DNA of 64,000 nucleotides from Nocardioides alpinus (GTDB lineage Bacteria; Actinomycetota; Actinomycetes; Propionibacteriales; Nocardioidaceae), in assembly GCF_900112035.1 (NCBI RefSeq), contig NZ_FOKC01000003.1:124001-188000 (forward strand). Direction: 5' to 3'. Under the pieces are notes generated by a model. It saw only the letters and a list, made by a program, of their open reading frames with translations, was not told where the DNA came from and made no database searches. Position 1 is the stretch's first letter; each line of letters starts with the position of its first letter. This document shows positions 36,534 to 46,600 of this stretch, piece after piece. A program made the translations under genes and the position numbers.

Positions 36534-37437
36534 GCGCCAAGTCCACCACGTCGTCGGCGCAGCCCCAGGAGACGGTGACACCGCACCCGCCGTGGCCGTA
36601 GCAGTGGATCACGTCGTCCGCGCGCTCGAGGCGCACCGCGGGTCGCCCGGGGCGCAGGCCGACCTTGTGCTGCAGGATCCGGGCGCCGGCCAGGCGGGGC
36701 TCGATCACTGCTGCCCGCTCAAGGATCGACGCAGCCGTGCCCGGGTCCGGCGTACGGCTCCACTCCCCCTCGTCCGCGGTGCCGCCCAGCACGACGTCGC
36801 GGCTACGCGGCACGACGTACGACGGCGCCTCGGCGTCGATCCACCAGCGGTCGACCCCGACCTGCTCCACGACGACGACCTGGCCGCGCACGGGGCCGAC
36901 GGTGGGGTCGGCGCCGAGCAGGCGCGCACCGATGCCGCTGGCGTTGACCACGAGGACGTCACCGGTCGGCAGGGCCGACAGGTTCATCCGCGTGACCGTG
37001 CCGCCGAGGGCCTCGACACGGGCTGCCAGCCAGTGGAGGTACACCGGCATCTCGATGACCGGTGTGCGCATCGTCAGGCCGGACGCGTATCCCGGCGGCA
37101 GGCTTGTCTCGCGGTCGGGCCCGGCCCCCGGTGGCAGCGCGTCGCGCCACCAGAGGTCACCGGCCGGCTCACGGAACAGCTCGGTGCCGGTGCGCATGAC
37201 CACCCCGGCCGACTCGTCCGCGCAGAGCTCCGCGAAGGCGTCGTACGCCGCTCGTGCCCAGCGCACGACGTGCTCCTGGGGCTGGGAGTAGGGCGACCAC
37301 ACCGCCGCCGCGACCGACGACGTCGTCTCCAGCGGCAGGTCGCGGCCGACCACGTCGACCCGGTGGCCGGCCTCGAGCAGGCGCACCGCGCACGTCAGGC
37401 CGACCACGCCGGCACCGACCACGATCACCCGCCTCAC
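36526..37437 (-). CDS. FAD-dependent D-amino acid oxidase family protein
   Basis: The 303-residue protein begins with a classical FAD Rossmann motif (VIVVGAGVVGLTCAVRLLEAG) and shows the DAO-family second FAD motif and C-terminal signature HCYGHGGCGVTVSWG, plus VVVNASGIGARLLG and PVRGQVVVV. D-amino acid oxidases deaminate D-amino acids to keto acids with H2O2 release. The length is slightly below eukaryotic DAO (~345) but fits bacterial members. GTG 37437 overlaps the upstream gene's stop (GTGA). Third gene of the operon that starts with ecm; no functional link to the mutase is evident. Confidence 0.88.
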   Translation of the reverse strand: MRRVIVVGAGVVGLTCAVRLLEAGHRVDVVGRDLPLETTSSVAAAVWSPYSQPQEHVVRWARAAYDAFAELCADESAGVVMRTGTELFREPAGDLWWRDALPPGAGPDRETSLPPGYASGLTMRTPVIEMPVYLHWLAARVEALGGTVTRMNLSALPTGDVLVVNASGIGARLLGADPTVGPVRGQVVVVEQVGVDRWWIDAEAPSYVVPRSRDVVLGGTADEGEWSRTPDPGTAASILERAAVIEPRLAGARILQHKVGLRPGRPAVRLERADDVIHCYGHGGCGVTVSWGCADDVVDLARE

Positions 37438-38396
37438 CGTCGCCACCACCGGCGTCGAGCAGGAAGGGGATCGGGCTCGGGATCGGGCCCGGGCCCGGGC
37501 TGGGGCAGCTCCAGCCAGTCGACGTACGGCAGCCACTCGGGCAGGTGCGTCAGCACGCCGTCGGGCAGCGGGGCCCGACGGCTCTCCTCGCGCCACCGCG
37601 CGAGGTCGGCCACGTCGGGCAGGTCCTCGGGTCGCGGGGGTCGCACCGTGCCGTCGGCGTGGTGGAACTCGACCCCGCCGCCGATCCCGGCGAGCAGCTC
37701 CTCCCGGGGCGAGGGCAGTCGGCCGACGGCGTAGGGGCGCGAGGCGTAGCGCGACCACGGTGGGAGCGGGACCTCGGGCAGGCCACGCTCCGCACGCCAC
37801 CGCCGGATGATCGCCGCGAGCTCGATGGGGCGCGGGTCGCGTTGGAAGCGCGCGGTCAGCCGGTCGAGCGCCGGGTCGAGGTCGGGCGACGAGGGGTGCC
37901 GCGCCATCAGCGCCGCGACGGCGTTGCCGCCACGCATGAGGGGCGCGGAGCTCCGGGCGTCGAGCATGCGGTCCGCCCACTCGGTGAGCGCGGTGGCGTA
38001 CGACCGGGCGCGCGCCGACTCCGCAGCCAGCTCCTCGGGCGACATGTCGGCCGACACCGTGAACCGGTCGGCCGCGCGGTCACCCGCGACGCGTTCGCCG
38101 GTGGCCTCGACCGGTGCGCCTCCCCACGGATGTGCCGGCAGGTCCGTGCCCCGCACCTCGCTCTGGTGCTCCCGCGTCCCGGCGGGCCACACCGCCGCCT
38201 CCAGGGAGGCCTCGGCGACCTGCTGGGTGTTCCACTTGTCACCCTGCCAGGCCACGACCACCCATCCGGACCCGTCGTCACCGAGGATCCAGGTGCGCTT
38301 CGACGCGACGCGGAACCCGCGTGGGCGCAGGACGCCCCCGATCGCCTTGCGGATCGTCGCGAGGTGGTCCTGGGCGAGGGTCACCCGCCCATCCAA
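37434..38396 (-). CDS. conserved hypothetical protein (possible DUF4304-like N-terminus)
   Basis: The 320-residue protein has an N-terminal region (about 1-130; DHLATIRKAIGGVLRPRGFR, SGWVVVAWQGDKWNTQQVAE) resembling DUF4304-type domains, then a Pro/Arg-rich remainder and a C-terminal tail (LPQPGPGPDPEPDPLPARRR) that looks disordered. No enzyme motif, membrane helix or signal peptide is visible. It sits between ecm (seven-base gap) and the amino acid oxidase (four-base overlap), so it is translated as part of that operon. Function unknown; the DUF assignment is tentative. Confidence 0.68.
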   Translation of the reverse strand: MDGRVTLAQDHLATIRKAIGGVLRPRGFRVASKRTWILGDDGSGWVVVAWQGDKWNTQQVAEASLEAAVWPAGTREHQSEVRGTDLPAHPWGGAPVEATGERVAGDRAADRFTVSADMSPEELAAESARARSYATALTEWADRMLDARSSAPLMRGGNAVAALMARHPSSPDLDPALDRLTARFQRDPRPIELAAIIRRWRAERGLPEVPLPPWSRYASRPYAVGRLPSPREELLAGIGGGVEFHHADGTVRPPRPEDLPDVADLARWREESRRAPLPDGVLTHLPEWLPYVDWLELPQPGPGPDPEPDPLPARRRWWRR

Positions 38397-38403
38397 GCAC
38401 GCG

Positions 38404-40437
38404 TCAGGCGAGCCCGTTGGCCGTGCGGATGACGTCGACGATGCTGCCCATGATCTCGGTGAGGCCGTAGTCCTTCGGCGTGTAGACCGCTGCCACGCCG
38501 AGCTCGCGGAGCCGCCGTCCGTCCGACTCCGGGATGATCCCGCCGACGATGACGGGGATGTCGTCCAGCCCCGCCTCCCGCAGTCCGTCGAGGACGTCGG
38601 GCACCAGCTCCATGTGCGAGCCGGACAGGATCGAGAGCCCGATGCAGTGCACGTCCTCAGCGACGGCAGCAGCCACGATCTGCTGCGGCGTGAGCCGGAT
38701 CCCCTGGTAGATCACCTCGAAGCCCGCGTCGCGCGCTCGCACAGCGACCTGCTCGGCGCCGTTGGAGTGGCCGTCGAGGCCCGGCTTGCCGACGAGGAGC
38801 CGCAGCCGGCCGCCGAGCTCGTCGCCGGTGGCCCTCACCCGCTCCCGGACCGCGACGAGGTCGGCACCGCCCGAGCCCCCGAGGGACACAGTGGCCGCGC
38901 CCGCGACCCCGGTGGGGCCGCGGTACTCGCCGAAGACCCCGCGCAGGGTGGCCGCCCACTCCCCCGTCGTGGCGCCGGCGCGGGCCGCGACCAGGGTCGG
39001 TGCCATCAGGTTCGTGTCGGTCGCGGCGGCCGCCGCCAGCGCAGCCAGTGACTCGGCCACCTCCGCCTCGTCCCGCTCTGCCTTCCACGCCTCGACGCTG
39101 GCGCGGGCGGTCTTCTCCGCCTCCGGGTCGGCGGCCATGATCGCGCCGTCGAGGTCGGCGGTCAGCGGCGACGGCTCGGTGGACTCGTACTTGTTGACGC
39201 CGACGATGATCTCGTCGCCCGACTCGATGCGGGCCCTGCGAGCCGCGTGCGACGAGACCAGCTCGGACTTCATGTAGTCGACGGCGGCGATCGCGCCGCC
39301 CATGTCCTGCACCCGTGCGATCTCGGCCTTCGCGCTCTCGACCAGCTCGGCGACCTTGGCCTCGATGACGTGCGAGCCGTCGAAGATGTCGTCGTACTCC
39401 AGCAGGTCGGACTCGAAGGCGAGCACCTGCTGCAGGCGCAGCGACCACTGCTGGTCCCACGGACGCGGCAGACCGAGCGCCTCGTTCCAGGCGGGCAGCT
39501 GCACCGCACGGGCGCGCGCGTTCTTCGACAGCGTCACGCCCAGCATCTCCAGCACGATCCGCTGGACGTTGTTCTCCGGCTGCGCCTCGGTGAGCCCGAG
39601 CGAGTTGACCTGCACGCCGTAGCGGAAGCGGCGCATCTTCGGGTCGCCCACGCCGTAGCGCTCGCGGGTGATCTCGTCCCACAGCTGGACGAAGGCCCGC
39701 ATCTTGCAGGTCTCCTCGACGAACCGGACGCCGGCGTTGACGAAGAACGAGATCCGCCCGACGACCTTCTCGAAGTCGTCCTCCGAGACCTGCCCCGAGT
39801 CCTTGACCTGGTCGAGCACGGCGATCGCGGTGCTGAGCGCATAGGCGAGCTCCTGCGTGGGCGTCGCGCCGGCCTCCTGCAGGTGGTAGCTGCAGATGTT
39901 GATCGGGTTCCACTTGGGGATCTGGTGGACGGTGTAGGCGATCATGTCGGCGATCAGCCGCATCGAGGCCTCGGGCGGGAACGCGTACGTCCCTCGCGAC
40001 AGGTACTCCTTGATGATGTCGTTCTGGGTGGTGCCGGCCAGCTGGGAGGCGACGTCCTCGGGCGACAGATCGGGGTTCTGCTCCTCGGCGACCACCTGGT
40101 ACATCGCGAGCATCCACATCGCGACCGCGTTGATCGTCATCGACGTGTTCATGGTGGTGAGCGGGATGTCGGCGAAGAGCGTGCGCATCTCGCCCAGGTG
40201 CGGGACCGGCACACCGACCTTGCCGACCTCGCCGCGGCTCAGCGGGCTGTCGGGGTCGTAGCCCGTCTGCGTCGGCAGGTCGAACGCGACGCTGAGGCCG
40301 GTCTGACCCTTGGCCAGGTTGGTGCGGTAGAGCGCGTTGGACGCAGCGGCCGTGGAGTGGCCGGCGTAGGTGCGCATCACCCAGGGGCGGTCCTTCACGG
40401 GACGGTCCTGCGGCTGCCGGTCCTCGGTCTCGGTCAT
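38404..40437 (-). CDS. ecm: ethylmalonyl-CoA mutase (coenzyme B12-dependent)
   Basis: Ecm (MeaA) rearranges (2R)-ethylmalonyl-CoA to methylsuccinyl-CoA in the ethylmalonyl-CoA pathway. The 677-residue single chain has the substrate-binding barrel (RPWVMRTYAGHSTAAASN; FDLPTQTGYDPD) and a C-terminal cobalamin domain with DGHSNG (~H557 as lower axial ligand) and the SILSGSH and GGIIPESD loops. FDLPTQTGYD is typical of Ecm, whereas methylmalonyl-CoA mutases have FDLATHRGYD; this is the main reason for the call. ATG 40437 follows TACTGT by six bases. First gene of a four-gene operon. Needs MeaB (16.8 kb) and adenosylcobalamin (52.4 kb). Confidence 0.92.
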   Translation of the reverse strand: MTETEDRQPQDRPVKDRPWVMRTYAGHSTAAASNALYRTNLAKGQTGLSVAFDLPTQTGYDPDSPLSRGEVGKVGVPVPHLGEMRTLFADIPLTTMNTSMTINAVAMWMLAMYQVVAEEQNPDLSPEDVASQLAGTTQNDIIKEYLSRGTYAFPPEASMRLIADMIAYTVHQIPKWNPINICSYHLQEAGATPTQELAYALSTAIAVLDQVKDSGQVSEDDFEKVVGRISFFVNAGVRFVEETCKMRAFVQLWDEITRERYGVGDPKMRRFRYGVQVNSLGLTEAQPENNVQRIVLEMLGVTLSKNARARAVQLPAWNEALGLPRPWDQQWSLRLQQVLAFESDLLEYDDIFDGSHVIEAKVAELVESAKAEIARVQDMGGAIAAVDYMKSELVSSHAARRARIESGDEIIVGVNKYESTEPSPLTADLDGAIMAADPEAEKTARASVEAWKAERDEAEVAESLAALAAAAATDTNLMAPTLVAARAGATTGEWAATLRGVFGEYRGPTGVAGAATVSLGGSGGADLVAVRERVRATGDELGGRLRLLVGKPGLDGHSNGAEQVAVRARDAGFEVIYQGIRLTPQQIVAAAVAEDVHCIGLSILSGSHMELVPDVLDGLREAGLDDIPVIVGGIIPESDGRRLRELGVAAVYTPKDYGLTEIMGSIVDVIRTANGLA

Positions 40438-40443
40438 GGCGAC

Positions 40444-40449
40444 ACAGTA
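40444..40449 (-). promoter_or_regulatory. -10 box of ecm (leaderless)
   Basis: TACTGT on the minus strand, six bases, ATG 40437. A palindromic operator candidate lies at the -35 position. Confidence 0.55.
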
Positions 40450-40457
40450 GGACTTCG

Positions 40458-40475
40458 GTTACTGACCAGTCACCG
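40458..40475. promoter_or_regulatory. palindromic operator candidate at the ecm promoter
   Basis: GGTTACTGACCAGTCACC is an 18-bp near-palindrome (ACTG-AC-CAGT core) covering the expected -35 region of ecm. It shares GGTTACnnACCnGT with the palindrome in the ccr promoter (20532-20547). The shape resembles operators of TetR-family acyl-CoA regulators, but no such regulator gene is in the window. Confidence 0.5.
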
Positions 40476-40485
40476 GGAACGGCGT

Positions 40486-40501
40486 GTGAGACGGACCTCA
40501 C
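40486..40501. promoter_or_regulatory. GTGAG-n6-CTCAC inverted repeat upstream of ecm
   Basis: GTGAGACGGACCTCAC has perfect 5-bp arms. It matches the GTGA-n8-TCAC symmetry of the 20-bp motif upstream of the thiolase and epimerase genes. It lies 49 bases upstream of the ecm start. Confidence 0.45.
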
Positions 40502-40624
40502 GGAGGCGTGGCGCGTCAGGTCTCAATTACCCCCGACGGGGTGTAGCGGACGGGAATCTCGGCAAAACCTAGGCAGTTCCTGTGATCTTTTGCTCGCGCC
40601 AGCGTGGTGCCATGACCGCTCAGC

Positions 40625-40642
40625 GAGGAGCGGGGGCTCCTC
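40625..40642 (+). promoter_or_regulatory. leader hairpin before the giant secreted-protein gene
   Basis: GAGGAGC (40625-40631) pairs with GCTCCTC (40636-40642) around GGGG, about 30 bases before the ATG. The 233-base gap 40438-40670 otherwise holds the ecm promoter, its operator candidates and a short ACCCC...GGGGT repeat near 40532-40543. Confidence 0.45.
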
Positions 40643-40670
40643 CACGGGGGAAATATCGGGGAACCAGCCG

Positions 40671-43600
40671 ATGTCGGTTGTCAGTCGTCACGTCACGTCC
40701 CGGGCCTTGCGCCCAGTGCTCACGGTCCTGCTCCTCGCGGCGCTCGTGCTGGCCGGACTCGGTCCGGTCGCGGCCGCCGCGCCCAGCAACAAGGCTCCGC
40801 GGATCAAGAACATCGCCAACGTCACCACCGCGGTAGGTCACAGCATGGTCGTGCGACCGCGCGCCAAGGACCCGGACGGACCCCGCACCCGACTGCGATA
40901 CCAGATCCGCAACAAGCCTTCCTGGGTGCGCTTCAGCAAGCGCACCGGTGTGCTGAAGGGGCGGGCGCCCCAGTCCGCCGCCGGTCGCCGCTACACGCTG
41001 GTCCTCATCGTGAGTGACGGCCGTGCCACCGACCGCGAGACCTTCAAGGTGCGGGTCCGGAACAACCGGGCGCCCGCCGTCGCACCGATCGCCGACGTGG
41101 TGGCTGACGCAGGGACCGTCGTACGGGTCCTGCCGGTCGGCACCGACTCCGACGACGGTCCGCGCGACCTGGCCTGGGTGACGACCTTTGCCCCGGCCAA
41201 CGACCGCACCCCCGCCGTTCCCCCGTCGTGGCTGACCACCTCCACGACCACCGGGTCCACCACGGGCACTGCGCCCGCCCCTGCCGTCGGCATGGCCTGG
41301 CAGGTCACCTCCCAGGCGTCCGACGGCCTCGCGGTGGCCTCCGTGTCCTACCGCCTGACCGTCCGCAACCAGCCCCCCACGCTGGACCCGCCCGGAGCGC
41401 GCACCGCTGTCATCGGCACGCCGTTCTCGTTGCAGCTGATCGGCGCCGACGCCGACAGCGCGCCCGAACCCGTGTCCTACCTGGTCGAGCCGGGGACGCT
41501 GCCCGCGTGGCTGACGCTCGACCGGAGGACCGGCATCGTGTCCGGCACGCCGCCGGCCGGATCGGCCGGCACCTATGCACCCGCCTTCCGTGCCGACGAC
41601 GGCCGTGACACCTCCCCCTTGCGCACCCTCGCCCTGGGCGTCGTGCGCGAGCCGGCGCCGGGCAACCGCGCACCCGCGGTGGACGACATCACCCTCGAGG
41701 TCGCCGAAGGACCGGCAGGGACCATCGTCGGTGCCGTCCGGGGCAGCGACCCGGACGGGGACCGCCTGACGTGGAGCCTGGTCAGCGGCGGCGGCTTCTC
41801 CATCGACCCGAGCACCGGGATCATCACCGCCACCTCGGCGCTCGACCACGAGGCGAAGGCGGCGCACACACTGGAGGTCCGCGTCAGCGACGGCGCACTC
41901 GGTGACGACGCCGAGGTCACCGTGCGGGTCACGGACGTGGACGAGGAGCCGGTCATCACGGCCCTGCCGGACGTGACGGTCACCGAGGACGAGGCGATCA
42001 CCCCGATCACCATCACGGCAGAAGATCCTGAGGACGAGGAGGTCACGGTCACCGTGACCGGTCTCCCGACCGGCCTGTCGTACGACGCTGCCACCCGCCG
42101 GATCACCGGCACGCCGCGCGTCGGCGGCGCGTCGCAGGTCACGGTCTCAGCGACGGACGGCACGTCGACGCCGGTCGCGGAGGTCTTCACCATCACGACG
42201 ACCGCCGTGGACGACGCCCCGGTCATGACCGACCAGGTCTTCACCGTGCTCGAGGGCGCCGGCGACGGCACGGTCGTCGGCAGGCTGGTCGCGACCGACG
42301 AGGAGACGACGCTGGAGGACCTGCAGTTCTCCGCCGCGAGCCTCGACTTCGCCGTGTCGGACGGCGGCGTCGTGACGGTCGAGCGGCCGGAGGCCACCGC
42401 CGTGGTGGGCGAGCGGGACTTCACCGCGACCGTCACCGCGGGCGACCTCAGCACCACTGCCACGATCACGGTCCGCGTGCGCGACGTCGAGCACCCGCCC
42501 GTCATCGACGACCAGGACTTCGAGGTGGCCGAGGACGCGGCCGTCGGCTCCGTGGTCGACTCCGTCGTCGCCACCGACGCCGACGGCGACACGATCGCCT
42601 TCTCCATCACCGGCGGCAACGGCTCCGGTCGGTTCGCCATCGACCGGGCCAGTGGTGCGCTCACCCTCGCCGGCGCGGTCGATTTCGAGGGCGTCACCAC
42701 CTACACGCTGACGGTGCGCGCCACGACCGGTACCTTCGACGACGAGGCAACCGTCACCGTCACGGTCACCGACGTCGACGAGGCCCCGGTGATCACGCCG
42801 CTCGACGACGTGACCACCGTCGAGGACCAGGCGATGGGCGCCATCGCGGTGGAGGCGATCGATCCCGAGGGCAAGGCGGTCACACTGTCCGCCACCGGCC
42901 TGCCGGCCGGGCTGAGCATCTCCGGCAGGACGATCGTGGGCACCCCGTCGGCCTCCGGCACCTTCGCCGTCAGGGTGAGCGCCTCCGACGGCAACCTGTC
43001 CTCTGCCGAGACACTCACCATCACCGTCACGGCGGTCAACGACGCCCCCGTGCTCGTGCCGGTTGACGACGCGACCGCGATCGAGGGCCAGGCGATGGGT
43101 GCGATCTCCGTCGTGTCCACTGACGAGGAGGACGGCAAGCCGTCCGTGAGCGTCTCGGGCCTCCCCGCAGGTGTGACCTACCTGGCCGCCACGGGCACCA
43201 TCAGCGGCACGCCGACCGTGGGCGGCACCTTCTCGGTGACCGTCACGGCCGAGGACTCCGCTGGGAGGAGGGCGAGCGACACGTTCGTCCTCACCGTCAC
43301 CGACGTCAACGACGCCCCCGTCGCGGGCGACCCGAGCCCTGCCACGGTCCAGGCGACCCAGGGCCGGGCCGTCGACGCCACCGTGCTGGTGCCTGCCACC
43401 GACGAGGAGGGGGACCCGCTCACGCGCACCGTCAGCGGCCTCCCCTCGGGGATGACCGGCACCGGCACCGCCACCGGCATCGCGCTCGGTGGCACGCCGA
43501 CCGTCTCCGGCACGTCCACCGTGACCGTCACCGTCACCGACGGCAACGGCGGGTCGGACACGGCGACCTTCCAGGTCGTCGTCGCGCCCGCCCCGAGCAA

Positions 43601-46600
43601 CCCGTGTCCTCAGCGGTCCACCCTGCCGTGCGGCGACATCGCCGTCGACCTGCCCTTCGCGCTCGGCTTCGCCGGCACCGAGGGCGGGCTGGACGACACC
43701 GGCTTCACCATGGTCGACCGGCCGTCCCTGCGCTCCAGCATCGACCAGGCGCCGGCTCCCACCACGCCGACGTACACCGACGTGCCCGGCTTCGAGCCCG
43801 GGCTCGTCGCCGCGGGTGGCGGCCAGCTCACCCTCACCGCGACCAAGGGCATCATGTACCGCGCCCCGGGTCAGAGCCCGGCGGCCACCTCCCCCAACGC
43901 CCAGCTCAACGCCCTCGGTGTCGGCGTGCGCGGCTCGACCACCGGCTACGACCTCTCGACCACCGTGCTGGCGCCGACCTTCCCCGGCACCACCAACGGT
44001 TCGCAGCAGGGTGGCCTCTGGTTCGGCCTGGACGAGGACAACTACGTCAAGGCGGTCGTGTCCCGGGTGTCCGCGACCCAGAACAAGGTCCAGCTGCTCC
44101 GTGAGGTCGGTGGCGTCGCGACGCCGGGCACGGCGTACGAGCTCAACAGCGCCGGCTTCACCTCGGGCCAGGACGTCCAGCTCGAGCTCGAGGTCGTCGA
44201 CACCCCGGGCGCCGGAGGCCAGGCGGTGCTCCACTACACCGTCGGCGCCGGCCAGCGGACCCTGCTCGCGGACCCGGCCAACACGGTCGACACCGACGCG
44301 GTCCCCGTGCCGGACGCCTTCCTCACCGGGACCACGGTCGGCAACGAGGCACCGCAGAGCTTCGCCGGCCTCCTCGCCACCAAGCGCAACGCGCCGGTCT
44401 CCGACGTCACCACGGTGACCTTCAGCGACTTCATGGTCGAGGCGCACGAGGTCCCCAACACCGCGCCCGTCGTCGCAGCGGTCGCGGACGTCGCGGCCGT
44501 CGAGGGCGCCGCCCTTGCCCCGGTCACGGTCACCACGACCGACGCCGAGGGTGACGACGTGACGATCGGCTCGGACCTCGCCGTCGGAGGGCTGACCCTC
44601 ACCGACAACGGTGACGGCACGGCCACCCTGGCCGGCACGCCGGGCGCCGGGACGGCCGCCCAGAGCCCCTACACCGTCGTGGTCACCGCGAGCGACGGCA
44701 GGGCGAGCGGCACCCGCACGTTCAGCATCACGGTGGCCGAGGCGGGCGCACCCTGCCTGCCGGTCAGCACCGAGCCCTGCTCCACGGTGCGGGTCGAGAC
44801 GCCCTACGTCCTGGGCTTCGGCGGTCCCCAGGGAGGCCTCGACGGTACCGGGTTCACCATGGTCGACGACCCCTCGGCCCGCGGCAACGTGGACCAGGCG
44901 CCGGCGCCCACCACACCCAGCACCGCGGGCGTGCCCGGGCTCGAGCCCGGCCTGCTCGCGCTGAGCCCGGCCGGCAACCTGGAGATCGCCGCCACGAAGG
45001 GCATCGCCTACCGGCGTCCCGCCGACAGCGCCGGCACCAACTCCCAGCTCAACATGCTGGGAGTGGGCCTCGCCGGTGGCACGGACGGCTACGAGCTCGA
45101 GACGACGGTCGTCGACCCGGCGTTCCCCAGCTCGATAACCGGCACGCAGAGCCAGCAGGGCGGCCTCTGGTTCGGCCTCGACGAGGACAACTACGTCAAG
45201 CTCGCGGTGGTCCGGGTGACCGCCACGACCAACAAGGTCCAGCTGGTGAAGGAGGTCGGCGGGATCGCGCAGCCTGCGACGACGTACGAGCTCAACTCGG
45301 CCGCCTTCCCGAGCGGCCAGCGGGTCCGTCTGGTCCTCCAGGTCGACGCGTCCGGCGCCCAGCCTGTGGTGCGCGGGTCGTACGCCGTGGGCGACGGCCA
45401 GCTCGGCGTGCTGACCGACCCGGCCAACACGGCCGGGTCCACGGAGCTCCCCGTGCCGGCGGCCTTCCTCGCCGGCGCAGACCTCCCCTCCGGGGCGGGC
45501 GGACCAGTCGCCTTCGGTGGCCTCTACGCCACCAAGCGCACCGCTGCCGCGTCCGACAACGTCGTGGTGTCCTTCGCCGACTTCTCCGCCGAGCTCATCG
45601 GTGGCGTGGTCGAGCCCTACACCCCGCTCGACGTCAAGGTGGACTTCACCTCCGAGGCAGGCAGCCCGGCCGCGGGCTACCTCAAGGACTACGGACAGCC
45701 CTACGGCCAGCGCAGCGGGGCCTCCCAGGGCGGCGGCGAGCACGTCTTCGGCTGGGTCAAGGAGAACAGCGAGGAGGAGCTCTCGCTCGTCGGCAACGGT
45801 CGCGTACGCGGCCGGGCCGGTGTCGACGCACGACTCGACTCGATCGTCCACATGCAGTTCGCGGACGTGCCCAACGCCGCCTGCCCGCCCAACGTGTGCG
45901 AGGACGGCGACTGGCAGCTCGCCGTCGACAACGGGACCTACGACGTGACCGTGGCGGTCGGCGACCAGCCGGGTGCCACGAGCTACGACAGCCTGCACGC
46001 GGTCAACGTGGAGAACTCCGCGCTGATCGAGGGTTTCACGGGCAGCGCATCGGCCGAGTTCGACACCGCCACCACGCGGGTGGGGGTGGTCGACGGAGAG
46101 CTCACGATCAACGCCACGGGCGGCACCAACACCAAGATCGCCTACGTCGAGATCAGGTCGGCCAGCACCACCGTCGCCGACCCGCTTCCGTTCGTCGTGC
46201 AGACCCGGCCGGCCAACCGGTCGCTCGGCTCCTCCCTCGGCGAGGGCGTGGCTGCGGACGTCCACCTGGTCGGCACCAACGCCGATCCGGGACCGGTCGA
46301 CCCGGCGACCGTCACCGACGCCACGGTGCGGCTCTTCGAGGTCGTCCCGGGCAGCGCTCCCGACGTCGAGGTCGCGGGCAACCGCAACACGACCGGCGGC
46401 GGTGACTCCATCAACTTCCAGCAGAGCGGCAACCTCAAGGCCACCACCACCTACCGCTTCGTGGTCGACGGCGTGAAGGACACGACAGGTCGCACCTTCG
46501 TCCCCTTCCGGTCGCTCTTCACGACCGGCACCGGGGAGGTGCAGCCCCCCAACGGCACCTTCGACCCCGTCAACGGGGTCGACTTCCAGAAGGTCGACCT

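Noticed and set aside
40438..40670. Possible cyclic-dinucleotide riboswitch (ydaO/c-di-AMP or c-di-GMP type) before the secreted-protein gene
   Set aside because: GGCAAAACC and CGGGGAACCAG look suggestive, but the paired elements and conserved loops of these riboswitches could not be fitted, and the usable leader is short. A covariance-model search would decide.
40590..40670. Upstream start (40590) for the giant protein adding 27 residues
   Set aside because: The extra residues would precede the signal peptide and have no hydrophobic or basic signal features; ATG 40671 places the basic segment and helix correctly.
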